Notes under the pieces: generated by a model | Seen by the model: the letters and a program-made list of their open reading frames with translations, nothing else | The model's database searches: none | Told to the model about the DNA's origin: nothing | Origin: Amycolatopsis balhimycina FH 1894 | GTDB taxonomy: Bacteria > Actinomycetota > Actinomycetes > Mycobacteriales > Pseudonocardiaceae | Assembly (NCBI RefSeq): GCF_000384295.1 | Contig: NZ_KB913037.1 | Span: 4,350,868 to 4,414,867, forward strand | DNA: 64,000 nt | Reading direction: 5' to 3' | Shown here: in pieces, positions 1-8,891 of the stretch | Layout of the letters: every line of letters begins with the position of its first letter | Position numbering within the stretch: position 1 is the stretch's first letter | Position numbers and translations under genes: made by a program

Positions 1-1058
<1,058 letters not shown>

Positions 1059-1085
1059 TTAGCACTCTCGGCAGGAGAGTGCAAG
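1059..1085 (-). promoter_or_regulatory. CIRCE operator 2 (HrcA site)
   Basis: TTAGCACTC, nine bases, GAGTGCAAG. The left arm matches the CIRCE consensus exactly and the right arm differs at two of nine bases. It starts 35 bases after the start of operator 1, so the groEL promoter probably carries two HrcA sites. Confidence 0.88.
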
Positions 1086-1110
1086 AAGACCTGCTCAGTG
1101 CCGCCCGGAT

Positions 1111-2577
1111 TCAGGAGCTCGGCTTGATGGTGATCGACGTCGGGGGCGCCTTCAGCGAAGAGGGGGCGTTGCTCTGCGAGTCACCCGGGCCGACCGGGAT
1201 GTTCGGGGCCGTGGTCTGGCTGCCGCCACCACCGCTGTCACCACTGCCGAAGAAGAGGATCGCGCCGACGACCAGGCCGGCGACCACGACCAGGCCCAGC
1301 ACGAGGAAGATCCACTTCTTGCCGCCGCCGCTCTTCGGCTGGTGGAACGCGCCCGCGCCACCCGCGGGCATCGGCGGGCGCAGCCGCATCGGGTCCTGGC
1401 CGTAACCGGGCGGCGGGCCCGGCATGCCCTGCTGCTGGTAGCCGTAGCCCGGCGGAGGTCCCTGGGGCGGCATGCCCTGCGGCATCCCGGGCGGCGGGCC
1501 CTGCGGGGGATAGCCGTAGCCCGGCGGGGGCCCTGGGGGCGGCGGGCCCTGCGGCCCGGGGCCCTGCTGGCCGTAGCCGGGCTGCTGCTGTCCTCCGTAC
1601 GGGTGCACGGGGGCCCCCTCTCCCTGCGGTGCGCTGTTCTGGTGCGGCCCCTGTTGTACCTGACCAGGACGCTGCGGCGCGGGGATTCCGCCCGAATGGG
1701 ACCCGGGTGGGCCGGGCGGTGTGTCGGACATCGCAAGGGGGCCCAGCGCGCGGCGCGCGGCCGCGACCATCTCGACGCAGCTCGGGTAGCGGTCGGCCGG
1801 GCTCTTCGCCATCCCCTTGCGGATGACCTCGTCGATCGACGGCGGGAGGGCGACGACCCGGGAGATCGCGGGCGGGTCGCCGTTGAGGTGGCCCTTGATC
1901 ACCGTCGGCACGTCGCCCTTGAACGGCGGGCTGCCGGTGAGGCACGCGTAGAGGACACACGTGAGCGCGTACTGGTCGGTGCGCCCGTCCAGCGGCTCCC
2001 CGCGCAGGTGCTCCGGCGCCGCGTACGTCGGCGAGCCGAGGAAGTCGCCGCCGCGCGTCCGGTGCCCGGTCGCGCCGCGCCGCGTCAGCCCGAAGTCCGC
2101 GACGTACACGTGCTCGCGCGAAGTCTCCTTCTTCGTCACGAGCACGTTCGCCGGCTTGACGTCGAGGTGGACCAGACCACGGTTGTGCAGTGTGTCGAGG
2201 GCGTCCGCGACCTGGTCGAGCATCGTCAGGGCGCGCGCGGGCGCGATGGGTCCCCCCGAGATCAACCCGGCGAGGTCGCCACCGTCGACCATCCGCATGG
2301 CGATGTAGAGCATGCCGTCGAGCTCGCCGAAGTCGTACAGCGGCACGACATTGGCGTGGTCGATCGCGGACGTGTTGCGCGCCTCGTCGACGAACCGCTC
2401 GCGGAACTCGGCGTCGGTCCCGAGGTGGTCACCGATGACCTTGAGGGCCACCTTGCGGCCGAGCCGCACGTCCGTGGCCTTGTAGGTCACACTCATGCCG
2501 CCCTTGCCGAGCACCCCGTCGATCCGGTAGTTGCCCAGCCGGCGACCGGTGAGGTCCCCCGACACATCGCCTGTCAC
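1111..2577 (-). CDS. Membrane-anchored Ser/Thr protein kinase (PknB type)
   Basis: Hanks-type kinase, 488 residues. The kinase domain covers about residues 17-280: glycine loop GKGGMS (24-29), catalytic lysine in VALKV (K46), catalytic loop HLDVKPAN (D139), DFG (161-163) and AAPEHL. The catalytic loop has HLD instead of HRD, so this is a non-RD kinase. A long Pro/Gly/Gln-rich linker (about 285-410) leads to one membrane span (about 422-443) and a short Ser/Thr/Pro-rich outer tail with no PASTA repeats. It therefore resembles PknF-like architecture more than PknB. The start is the first Met before GRRLGNYRI, the usual position. It sits alone between cspA and groEL on the same strand; substrates cannot be inferred. 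Confidence 0.93.
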   Translation of the reverse strand: MTGDVSGDLTGRRLGNYRIDGVLGKGGMSVTYKATDVRLGRKVALKVIGDHLGTDAEFRERFVDEARNTSAIDHANVVPLYDFGELDGMLYIAMRMVDGGDLAGLISGGPIAPARALTMLDQVADALDTLHNRGLVHLDVKPANVLVTKKETSREHVYVADFGLTRRGATGHRTRGGDFLGSPTYAAPEHLRGEPLDGRTDQYALTCVLYACLTGSPPFKGDVPTVIKGHLNGDPPAISRVVALPPSIDEVIRKGMAKSPADRYPSCVEMVAAARRALGPLAMSDTPPGPPGSHSGGIPAPQRPGQVQQGPHQNSAPQGEGAPVHPYGGQQQPGYGQQGPGPQGPPPPGPPPGYGYPPQGPPPGMPQGMPPQGPPPGYGYQQQGMPGPPPGYGQDPMRLRPPMPAGGAGAFHQPKSGGGKKWIFLVLGLVVVAGLVVGAILFFGSGDSGGGGSQTTAPNIPVGPGDSQSNAPSSLKAPPTSITIKPSS

Positions 2578-2641
2578 GCCCGAAGCCTAACGCCCCTGGT
2601 TCGGCGCTTGCCGGGGGTTCGCCGATCAGCTGACCGGCCTG

Positions 2642-2848
2642 CTACGAAACCTTCCGTACGTCGGCTGCCTGACTACGACCATCGCGGCCGGACTGCACCT
2701 CGAACTCGACGCGGTCACCCTCGTCCAGAGTGCGGAATCCTTCGGACTGGATGGCCGAATAGTGGACGAACACGTCCGGACCCTCCGTCGATTCGATGAA
2801 CCCGTAGCCCTTTTCCGAGTTGAACCATTTGACGGTGCCGACAGCCAC
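2642..2848 (-). CDS. Cold-shock protein (CspA family)
   Basis: Single-stranded nucleic-acid chaperone of 68 residues, the normal length for the family. RNP1 (KGYGFI, residues 13-18) and RNP2 (VFVHY, 26-30) are intact. The GTG start at 2848 is chosen because it gives the canonical [11 protein letters not shown]-terminus and has a GGGAGGG ribosome site just upstream; a longer in-frame extension lacks family similarity. An 8-bp hairpin at 2874-2899 lies 25-50 bases upstream of the start and may belong to the 5' leader. Confidence 0.95.
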   Translation of the reverse strand: MAVGTVKWFNSEKGYGFIESTEGPDVFVHYSAIQSEGFRTLDEGDRVEFEVQSGRDGRSQAADVRKVS

Positions 2849-2960
2849 GGCGCCCTCCCTCAGCACAAAGGATCCGCTGGCCCGAGCGGATGCCAGCGGC
2901 GGAAGTGTCAATCACGCTACCGGAATTATTCCCGTCGGCAATGGGCAATTCGTCCGAAGA

Positions 2961-3584
2961 TCACGAACCCGAAAGGCGCCTGTTCCGCGCGTGCACGAGC
3001 ACCGTCCCGGGACCCGCGAAGTCGACCGCGAGCCCTTCACCGGTGCGAAGCGACTGCGGACCGCCCGGATCGAGGGCCCGCAACCGGCACTGCACGGTGT
3101 CCGGGTAGGCCAGCAGGTAGTCCGGCCGGACCGTGACGAGCTCGCCTTGGCCCAGCTCGAACGCGTCCACCGGGCCGGGCGCGGCCAGCACGAGCGGCCC
3201 GGTTCCGCTGTAGTGCTCCAAAAACCCCGTGTCGGCGCCGAAGAGCTGGTGCAACGGCACCCAGCCGGTGTCGTGCCGGACCGACGCCGGCCGCACCAGC
3301 ACGGCGTCGCGGTGCACCGACCAGCCCGTGCCGCCGCGCAGCTCGAGGGGGTAGACGTCGCCGGGGCGCAGCGGCGCGAAGTCGATCCAGCCACCGTCGG
3401 ACGGTGCGGTGTAAACGGCCGTCGTGCTCTTGCTCGCGCGGACACCGCCGCGGCCCGCCGGCGTCTCGGTGACGCCGAACCGGCTGGCGAGCAGGGTTTC
3501 GGGCACGGCCTGCACGGCCTCGCCCGGGTCGAGCAGGACGCGGGCGACGCCGAAGCCGGGGGTGTGCCGGGTCTGGACGCGCAT
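2961..3584 (-). CDS. AIM24-family protein, copy 2
   Basis: 207-residue protein of the AIM24/TIGR00266 (DUF124) family, which adopts a TRAP-like trimeric beta fold; the biochemical role in bacteria is not established. It shares its layout with the upstream neighbour: N-terminal MRVQTRHTPGFGVARVLLDPGE, a central GDVYPLELRGGTGWSVHRDAVL and a terminal GEGLAVDFAGPGTVLVHARN. The ATG overlaps the stop of the upstream copy in a TGATG junction, so translation is coupled. It is more diverged from the family than copy 1: several Gly/Lys motifs in the middle (KWGGMKN in copy 1) are replaced. Confidence 0.85.
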   Translation of the reverse strand: MRVQTRHTPGFGVARVLLDPGEAVQAVPETLLASRFGVTETPAGRGGVRASKSTTAVYTAPSDGGWIDFAPLRPGDVYPLELRGGTGWSVHRDAVLVRPASVRHDTGWVPLHQLFGADTGFLEHYSGTGPLVLAAPGPVDAFELGQGELVTVRPDYLLAYPDTVQCRLRALDPGGPQSLRTGEGLAVDFAGPGTVLVHARNRRLSGS

Positions 3585-4261
3585 CAGCGTGAGGGGACGT
3601 GGGAGACGATCCAGTTCACCAACGCGGACGGGTTGCGCGTCTGCGTCATGATCTGGCCGGGGCCGACGAAGTCGAACACGAGGCCTTCGCCGCTCTTCAT
3701 CGACTGGATGATGCCCTGCGCGACCTTGCGGATCTGGTATTGCACGGTGTCGGCGTACGCGACGACGTGCCCGGTGTCGATCGTCACCATCTCGCCCTGC
3801 TGCAGCGTGATCGTCTCGACCGCGCCGTAGCAGGAGACGAGCAGCTGGCCCTGGCCGGTGGCGTGCGTCAAGAAGCCGCCCTCGCCGCCCATCAGGTTCT
3901 TCATGCCGCCCCACTTGGTCTCGGTCTGCACGCCGTGCGACGACGCGAGCCAGCAGCCGCGGGTGACGGCCCAGCCGGCGCGGCCGTCGAGGGTGATCAC
4001 CTGGATGTCGCCGGGCAGGTTGGCGGCGACGTCGACCCAGCCGCCGTTCGGCGGCGCGGTGAAGGTGGAGATGAAGAAGGACTCGCCGGAGAGGAACGCG
4101 CGGCCGAGGCCCTTCATGATCCCGCCCTGCGCCTGCGACTGGACCTGCACGCCGTAGCTGGTCGCCATCATCGCGCCCGACTCGACCTGGCACGGCTCGC
4201 CGGGCGCCAGCATCAGCCGGGCGACGGCGAACGAAGGCTGTTGACGGATTCCGACCTGCAT
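3584..4261 (-). CDS. AIM24-family protein, copy 1 (TIGR00266 family)
   Basis: 225 residues, typical family length. The conserved GGIMKGLGRAFLSGESFF, GDIQVITLDGRAGWAVTRGCWL, KWGGMKNLMGGEGGFL and SGEGLVFDFVGPGQIMTQTRN stretches are all present. It is divergent from moeA (ATG at 4261, moeA at 4334), so a short bidirectional promoter region of about 70 bases separates them. It forms a two-gene operon with the diverged copy downstream. No signal peptide or membrane span is visible, so both are likely cytosolic. Bacterial function is unknown. Confidence 0.9.
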   Translation of the reverse strand: MQVGIRQQPSFAVARLMLAPGEPCQVESGAMMATSYGVQVQSQAQGGIMKGLGRAFLSGESFFISTFTAPPNGGWVDVAANLPGDIQVITLDGRAGWAVTRGCWLASSHGVQTETKWGGMKNLMGGEGGFLTHATGQGQLLVSCYGAVETITLQQGEMVTIDTGHVVAYADTVQYQIRKVAQGIIQSMKSGEGLVFDFVGPGQIMTQTRNPSALVNWIVSHVPSR

Positions 4262-4333
4262 GCGTACTCCCCATCGGCGTGCTCGTGACGGGCAGAGTCT
4301 TGCATGCGCCCCGAACACGGGGAGGATGGTCCG

Positions 4334-5527
4334 GTGATCTCCGTCGACGACTACCGCGACCGGGTTGCCGCGCTCCTGGGCACCTCCCCCACGACCACGT
4401 TGCCCCTCGCCGCCGCGGCCGGCCTCGTCCTGGCCGAAGACGTGCGGGCCGGTGTCTCCCTCCCGCCGTTCGACAACTCCGCGATGGACGGCTACGCGGT
4501 TCGTGCCCATGACACTGCGACCCCTCCGGTGACCCTGCCGGTCGCCGACGACATCCCCGCGGGCCGGGTCGACGTCCGGCCCCTCGAGCCGGGCACCGCG
4601 CACCGGATCATGACCGGCGCGCCGCTGCCGCCCGGCGCGGACGCCGTCGTGATGGTCGAGGACACCGACGGCGGCACGGAAACGGTGACGATCTCGGCGC
4701 CCGCCCGGGAAAGCGCGCACATCCGGCGCACCGGCGAGGACGTTCTCGAGGGCAGCCTCGCGCTGCACGCCGGAACCGTGCTCGGCCACTCGCAGCTGGG
4801 CCTGGCCGCCGCGGTCGGGCTCGCCGAAGTCCGCGTGCACCGGCCGCTGCGGGTCCTGGTCGCCTCGACCGGCACCGAACTGATCGACGCGCCCGCGCCG
4901 CTGCGGCACGGCCAGATCTACGAGTCCAACAGCGTGATGCTCGCGGCGGCGATCCGCGGCCTCGGCTGCGAGGTCGACGTCGTCCGCAGCGTCGTCGACG
5001 ACGTCGAGGAGTTCCGGAAGGTCATCGAGCCGAAGCTGGCGGACGCCGATCTGCTGGTCACCTCCGGTGGCGTCAGCGCGGGCGCGTACGAAGTGGTGAA
5101 GGACGCGCTGACCGGTCAGGGCGTCGAGTTCGCGAAGATCGCGATGCAGCCCGGCGGGCCGCAGGGCTGCGGGCGCTGGCAGGGCGTGCCCGTGGTGACG
5201 TTGCCCGGCAACCCCGTCAGCGTGCTGGTGTCGTTCGAGGCGTTCCTGCGCCCGGCGATCCTGACGGCGCTGGGCCACACCGACGTCTCCCGCCGCCGCG
5301 TGCGGGCCCGGCTCACCGAAGCGATGTCCTCGCCGTCCGGGCGCCGCCAGTACCGGCGGGGCGTGTTCACGCCGTCGGAGCGGGAGGTCACCGGGGTCGT
5401 CGGGCCGCGCGGCGGCCCGGGATCGCACCTCCTGGCCGCGTTCACGCAGGCCAACTGCCTGATCGTGCTGCCGGAGGACGTCACGTCGGCTGCGGAAGGC
5501 GACGAGGTGGACGTCCTTCTGCTCTAG
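4334..5527 (+). CDS. moeA: Molybdopterin molybdenumtransferase MoeA
   Basis: Inserts molybdate into adenylylated molybdopterin in the last step of molybdenum cofactor synthesis. 397 residues, normal length. The sequence shows FDNSAMDGYAVRA, the PGADAVVMVED block, the MoCF domain signature TSGGVSAGAYE and GNPVSVLVSFEAF. The GTG at 4334 is chosen because GGAGG (4321-4325) lies eight bases before it; an ATG at 4304 in frame has no such site. The equivalent M. tuberculosis gene (moeA2, Rv0438c) also neighbours groEL2 and psd. Its 3' end overlaps the convergent transporter gene by 47 bases. Confidence 0.96.
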   Translation: MISVDDYRDRVAALLGTSPTTTLPLAAAAGLVLAEDVRAGVSLPPFDNSAMDGYAVRAHDTATPPVTLPVADDIPAGRVDVRPLEPGTAHRIMTGAPLPPGADAVVMVEDTDGGTETVTISAPARESAHIRRTGEDVLEGSLALHAGTVLGHSQLGLAAAVGLAEVRVHRPLRVLVASTGTELIDAPAPLRHGQIYESNSVMLAAAIRGLGCEVDVVRSVVDDVEEFRKVIEPKLADADLLVTSGGVSAGAYEVVKDALTGQGVEFAKIAMQPGGPQGCGRWQGVPVVTLPGNPVSVLVSFEAFLRPAILTALGHTDVSRRRVRARLTEAMSSPSGRRQYRRGVFTPSEREVTGVVGPRGGPGSHLLAAFTQANCLIVLPEDVTSAAEGDEVDVLLL

Positions 5528-6734
5528 CCGGGAACTCCCGCAGCTTCCGGAACGGCGTGAGGATCGGGAGCGCGGCGATCAGCAGGCCGGCCATCACCCA
5601 CAACGTCTCGCGGACGCCGATCGCCTCGCCCAGCGCGCCGCCGAGCACCCCGGCCAGCGGGATCGTGCCGTAGTTGACGATCGCCGCGCTGGAGTTGATC
5701 CGGCTGAACAAGCCGGGCGGGCAGTACTGCTGCCGGAACGTCGTGGTCAGGATGTTCGAGGCGACGAGGCCGGCGCAGACGCCGAACAGCGCGAGCACGT
5801 AGGGCACCAGGCCCCAGCCCGGCCGGCTCAGCGGTCCGAGCAACCCCATCGGCGCGGCGAAGATCTCGCACAGCAAGAACGCGCGCGCGGTGCCGAAGCG
5901 GGCGCCGAGCCGGCCGACCAGCGCCGCGCCGAGCACGCCACCGACGGCGGCCAGCGCCAGGACCAGGCCCACCAGGCCGGGGGCGGCGCCGAGTGTGCGG
6001 GACAGGAAGACGATCTGGATCGAGCCGTACCCGGTCAGCGCGATGTTCGACACGGCGCCGAACACCATCAGCGTCCGCAGGTAGCGGTCGCCGGCGACGA
6101 ACCGCAGGCCCTCGCCGATCTGGCTCCGCAACGGTGTCCGCGGCGCCGGGGCCACAGCCTCCGGCACGCGGATCGCGCTCACGCACAGGACGGAGACGCC
6201 GAAGCTGACCGCGTCGGCCAGGATGCCGCTGACCGGGCCGAACGCCTGCGCCAGCAACCCGGCCAGGCCCGGTCCGGCGACCTCCGTCGCGGATTCGCTG
6301 CCCTGCAGCTTGGCGTTGCCTTCGAGGAGGTCGTCTTCGCCGATCAGCGCCGGGAGGTACGCGCGGTAGGCGAGGGTGAAGAACACCTTCGCGAAGCCGC
6401 CGACCAGTGCCGCGGCCAGCAGGAGCGGCATGGACAGCGCCCCCAGGACGGCCGCGAGCGGGACGCTGCCGAACACCGCCATCGACACTGTGTTGCAGGT
6501 CAGCATGATCGGGCGCTTCCGCAGCCGGTCGACCCAGGCGCCGGCGGGCAGGCCCACGATCAGCCACGGCAGCCAGGCCGCCGCCGTCAGCAGCGCGACC
6601 TGGAAGGTGCTCGCCTGCAGCGTGACGACCGCGACCAGCGGCAACGCCGTGCTCGCGACCATGCTGCCGAGCATGCTCGTGGTCTCGCCGGTCCAGAGCA
6701 GCCGGAAGTCCCTGTTCCCCCAGAGCCCCTTCAC
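5481..6734 (-). CDS. MFS efflux transporter (DHA3-like)
   Basis: 417-residue major facilitator protein with about 12 hydrophobic spans and the motif-A-like GAWVDRLRKRPIM after span 2. The overall pattern (NRDFRLLWTGETTSMLGS at the start, LQGSESATEVAGPGLAGLLAQ in the middle) is that of the MefA/DHA3 drug-efflux group. It starts with GTG, which overlaps the stop of the upstream ArsR-type regulator in a GTGA junction, so the two are co-translated. The regulator probably controls it and is relieved by the exported compound; the substrate is unknown. Its last 15 codons overlap the end of moeA on the other strand. Confidence 0.9.
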   Translation of the reverse strand: MKGLWGNRDFRLLWTGETTSMLGSMVASTALPLVAVVTLQASTFQVALLTAAAWLPWLIVGLPAGAWVDRLRKRPIMLTCNTVSMAVFGSVPLAAVLGALSMPLLLAAALVGGFAKVFFTLAYRAYLPALIGEDDLLEGNAKLQGSESATEVAGPGLAGLLAQAFGPVSGILADAVSFGVSVLCVSAIRVPEAVAPAPRTPLRSQIGEGLRFVAGDRYLRTLMVFGAVSNIALTGYGSIQIVFLSRTLGAAPGLVGLVLALAAVGGVLGAALVGRLGARFGTARAFLLCEIFAAPMGLLGPLSRPGWGLVPYVLALFGVCAGLVASNILTTTFRQQYCPPGLFSRINSSAAIVNYGTIPLAGVLGGALGEAIGVRETLWVMAGLLIAALPILTPFRKLREFPARAEGRPPRRLPQPT

Positions 6735-7297
6735 GGCTGGCCCAGCGAAGCTCGCACGGCGAAGAAGACCGGACGGCGCTCGACGCCGTCGCCGGGCACG
6801 GTGCGGTTGCGGTACTCGGCGAGCATGATGACGATCCGGTCGTTCAGCTCACCCAGCTCGGCGACGGAAAGCCGGGCCCAGCCGTCGATGCTGAACAGCG
6901 CCCCACGCCACTCCTGGGGATAGGTCTCCCGGTTGGCGAGCCACTCGCGGGCGATCGCGTGCTGGTGGTCGAGGGTCAGCACCTCCGCCGCCTCGGCGAT
7001 CGGGTCGTCGGGGAAGTCCTGCGCACCCCACTTGATCGCGCTGGAGGTCCGCCGCCACCACCGTTCCCGGCGGTCCCTGGCCAGCTCGGGCGCCTCTTCG
7101 ATGAGTTCGCTGGCCGCCAGCACCTTGAGGTGGTGGCTGATGTTCCCGACCGCTTGGCCCGTCTTCTCGGCCAGCAGCGACGCCGTCGCCGGGCCGTCCA
7201 GGTGCAGCAGGTCCAGCAGCCGGTGGCGCAGGGGGTGCGCGATGGCGGCCAGTGCTTTCGAGTCCCGGATCTCCCGGACGTTCTCTTCTCTCGCCAT
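6731..7297 (-). CDS. ArsR-type winged-helix regulator
   Basis: 188-residue regulator. The N-terminal winged helix (about residues 15-85) carries IAHPLRHRLLDLLHLDGPATASLLAEKTGQAVGNISHHLKVL, typical of the HTH_20/ArsR-like group that controls drug transporters. There is no metal-binding Cys motif. The ATG at 7297 is preferred over a TTG at 7306, which falls in the operator-like repeats. It is the first gene of a regulator-transporter operon. Inverted repeats directly upstream (7301-7346) are the likely autoregulatory operator. Confidence 0.9.
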   Translation of the reverse strand: MAREENVREIRDSKALAAIAHPLRHRLLDLLHLDGPATASLLAEKTGQAVGNISHHLKVLAASELIEEAPELARDRRERWWRRTSSAIKWGAQDFPDDPIAEAAEVLTLDHQHAIAREWLANRETYPQEWRGALFSIDGWARLSVAELGELNDRIVIMLAEYRNRTVPGDGVERRPVFFAVRASLGQP

Positions 7298-7300
7298 GAC

Positions 7301-7346
7301 GCACAAGAGTAGTTGTACAAGAACTCTTGTGCAATGACTCTTGTAC
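7301..7346. promoter_or_regulatory. Operator repeats between the ArsR gene and the divergent small membrane gene
   Basis: GCACAAGAGT (7301-7310) is repeated as a perfect inverted copy ACTCTTGTGC (7323-7332). A further ACTCTTGTAC (7337-7346) follows, and the spacer holds the palindrome TTGTACAA (7313-7320). Three half-sites with the same ACTCTTGT core abut the ArsR start, as expected for its operator; binding is inferred. Confidence 0.75.
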
Positions 7347-7369
7347 GTCTGCTCGCGTAAGCTCCCGCC

Positions 7370-7654
7370 ATGGGTTTCGTCGCATGGGTGATCTTCGGCG
7401 CGATCGTCGGCTGGGCCGCGAACCTGGTCGTCGGCGGGCGGGAGCGGCGCCGGCAGGGCTGCCTGGTCAGCGTGCTCGTCGGCGTCGTCGGGGCGGCACT
7501 GGGCGGGCTGGTCTACCGGCTCGCGACCGGCCAGGCGAAGACGTTCGACTTCGACTTCCCCAGCTTCGGCGTGGCCGTCCTCGGAGCCGTCGTGCTGCTG
7601 GCGATCCTGCGCCTGGCGAGCGGCATCGGCCGTCGTCCGGGTGACCGTTGGTAA
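7370..7654 (+). CDS. GlsB/YeaQ/YmgE-family small membrane protein
   Basis: 94 residues with three hydrophobic spans and a glycine-rich start (GFVAWVIFGAIVGWAANLVVGG), as in the transglycosylase-associated / GlsB stress membrane family. The exact role of this family is unclear; some members are induced by stress. It is divergent from the ArsR gene and could share its operator. The start is the ATG at 7370, which follows the operator region closely. Confidence 0.8.
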   Translation: MGFVAWVIFGAIVGWAANLVVGGRERRRQGCLVSVLVGVVGAALGGLVYRLATGQAKTFDFDFPSFGVAVLGAVVLLAILRLASGIGRRPGDRW

Positions 7655-7693
7655 CTTTTGCCGGACAAACCGTGATCAACGCCGTCCCAGCGG

Positions 7694-7918
7694 CTAATGT
7701 ATGTCGTTCTGCGCGTCTCGCAGGCCCTGATCCCGCGGCCGGGTGCGTGCGCCGTCGGGGGGCGCATGCACCCGGCTTCGTCTCTTCGCCTCGATGACCA
7801 CGTCGACGGCGCGGACGGGGTCGACGAGCGGCGGCACGGGCACCTCGTCGATTTCCTGACGCCACGCGCCCAGGAGATCGCGAAGACGAGCGTCGGCGGG
7901 ATCGCGGCGATCGGTCAT
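7694..7918 (-). CDS. Small hypothetical protein
   Basis: 74-residue frame starting MTDRRDPADARLRDLLGAWRQEIDEVPVPPLVDPVRAV, with a basic, disordered C-terminal half. It is kept as real because GGGAGG lies about five bases before the ATG, and because short actinobacterial proteins with the 'LRDLLGAWRxEIDxVPxPxLVD' pattern occur near stress genes. I do not recognise a named family and see no membrane span. A spurious frame cannot be excluded. Confidence 0.5.
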   Translation of the reverse strand: MTDRRDPADARLRDLLGAWRQEIDEVPVPPLVDPVRAVDVVIEAKRRSRVHAPPDGARTRPRDQGLRDAQNDIH

Positions 7919-8165
7919 CGGTCCTCCCAGGTCGGGCGGGGCAGCGCCCCGAGCGGCGTCAACTACTCAGAGTTATCGGCGAAATCGACCTTGTGTTACC
8001 GCGCGGCGATCATTCCCACCCACCGCGGTGACCCCCTCACGGAGGACCGGGCAGGGGGACGCGGACACGCTCACCTGGGGCAGCGGTAGCGTGGGGGCGC
8101 CCGTACGCGGTCGCCGGACCCCGGCGCCCACCCGTCCTTCCGACACGAAACCAGGGGACCCGACC

Positions 8166-8888
8166 ATGAGCGGCACCCGGCCGGAGCCCGCCGGCAACCC
8201 AGTCGCGCACGCTCTCCAGCTCGCGCGCGAAACACTGCCGCCCATGCACCCCGCGGGTCGCCCGTTCGTGGCGGGCGGTGTCGCCGCGACGCTGCTCGCC
8301 CGCCGGTTCTCCAAGCGCCTCGGGCTCGTCGGCGCGCTCGCGACCGTCGCCACGGCGGCGTTCTTCCGCGAGCCGAAGCGGGTCCCGCCGCCACGTGACG
8401 GCGTCGCGCTCGCCTCGGCCGACGGCCTCGTGTCACTGATCGAGGAAGCCGTCCCGCCCGCCGAGCTCGGCCTGCCCGCCGAGCCGCGGATGCGCGTGTC
8501 GGTGTTCCTCTCGGTGTTCGACGTGCACGTCCAGCGCGTGCCGGCGAACGGCGTGATCGAGCGGGTGGCCTACCGGCCGGGCAAGTTCCTGTCCGCCGAC
8601 CTCGACAAGGCCAGCGACGACAACGAACGCAACTCCGTGCTGATGCGCACCGAAGACGGCCACGAACTCGTCGTGGTGCAGATCGCCGGGCTGGTCGCGC
8701 GCCGCATCCTCTGCGAGATCCGCGAGGGCGACAAGGTCGGCGCCGGCGCGACCTACGGCATCATCCGGTTCGGCTCGCGGGTGGACCTCTACCTCCCGCC
8801 GGGCTCGCGCGTGCTCGTGGCCAAGGGCCAGCGCACGGTCGGCGGCGAGACCGTGATCGCCGAACTCCCCGCGCTTTCGGAAGGCTGA
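8166..8888 (+). CDS. psd: Phosphatidylserine decarboxylase proenzyme
   Basis: Converts phosphatidylserine to phosphatidylethanolamine at the membrane. 240 residues, the short archaeal/actinobacterial type. The catalytic pyruvoyl group forms by self-cleavage at the Gly-Ser bond within RFGSRVDLYLP near the C-terminus. The stretch FLSVFDVHVQRVPANG is also conserved. The first ATG with good similarity is at 8166. pssA follows after three bases, so the pair forms an operon that makes and then uses phosphatidylserine. Confidence 0.95.
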   Translation: MSGTRPEPAGNPVAHALQLARETLPPMHPAGRPFVAGGVAATLLARRFSKRLGLVGALATVATAAFFREPKRVPPPRDGVALASADGLVSLIEEAVPPAELGLPAEPRMRVSVFLSVFDVHVQRVPANGVIERVAYRPGKFLSADLDKASDDNERNSVLMRTEDGHELVVVQIAGLVARRILCEIREGDKVGAGATYGIIRFGSRVDLYLPPGSRVLVAKGQRTVGGETVIAELPALSEG

Positions 8889-8891
8889 CCG

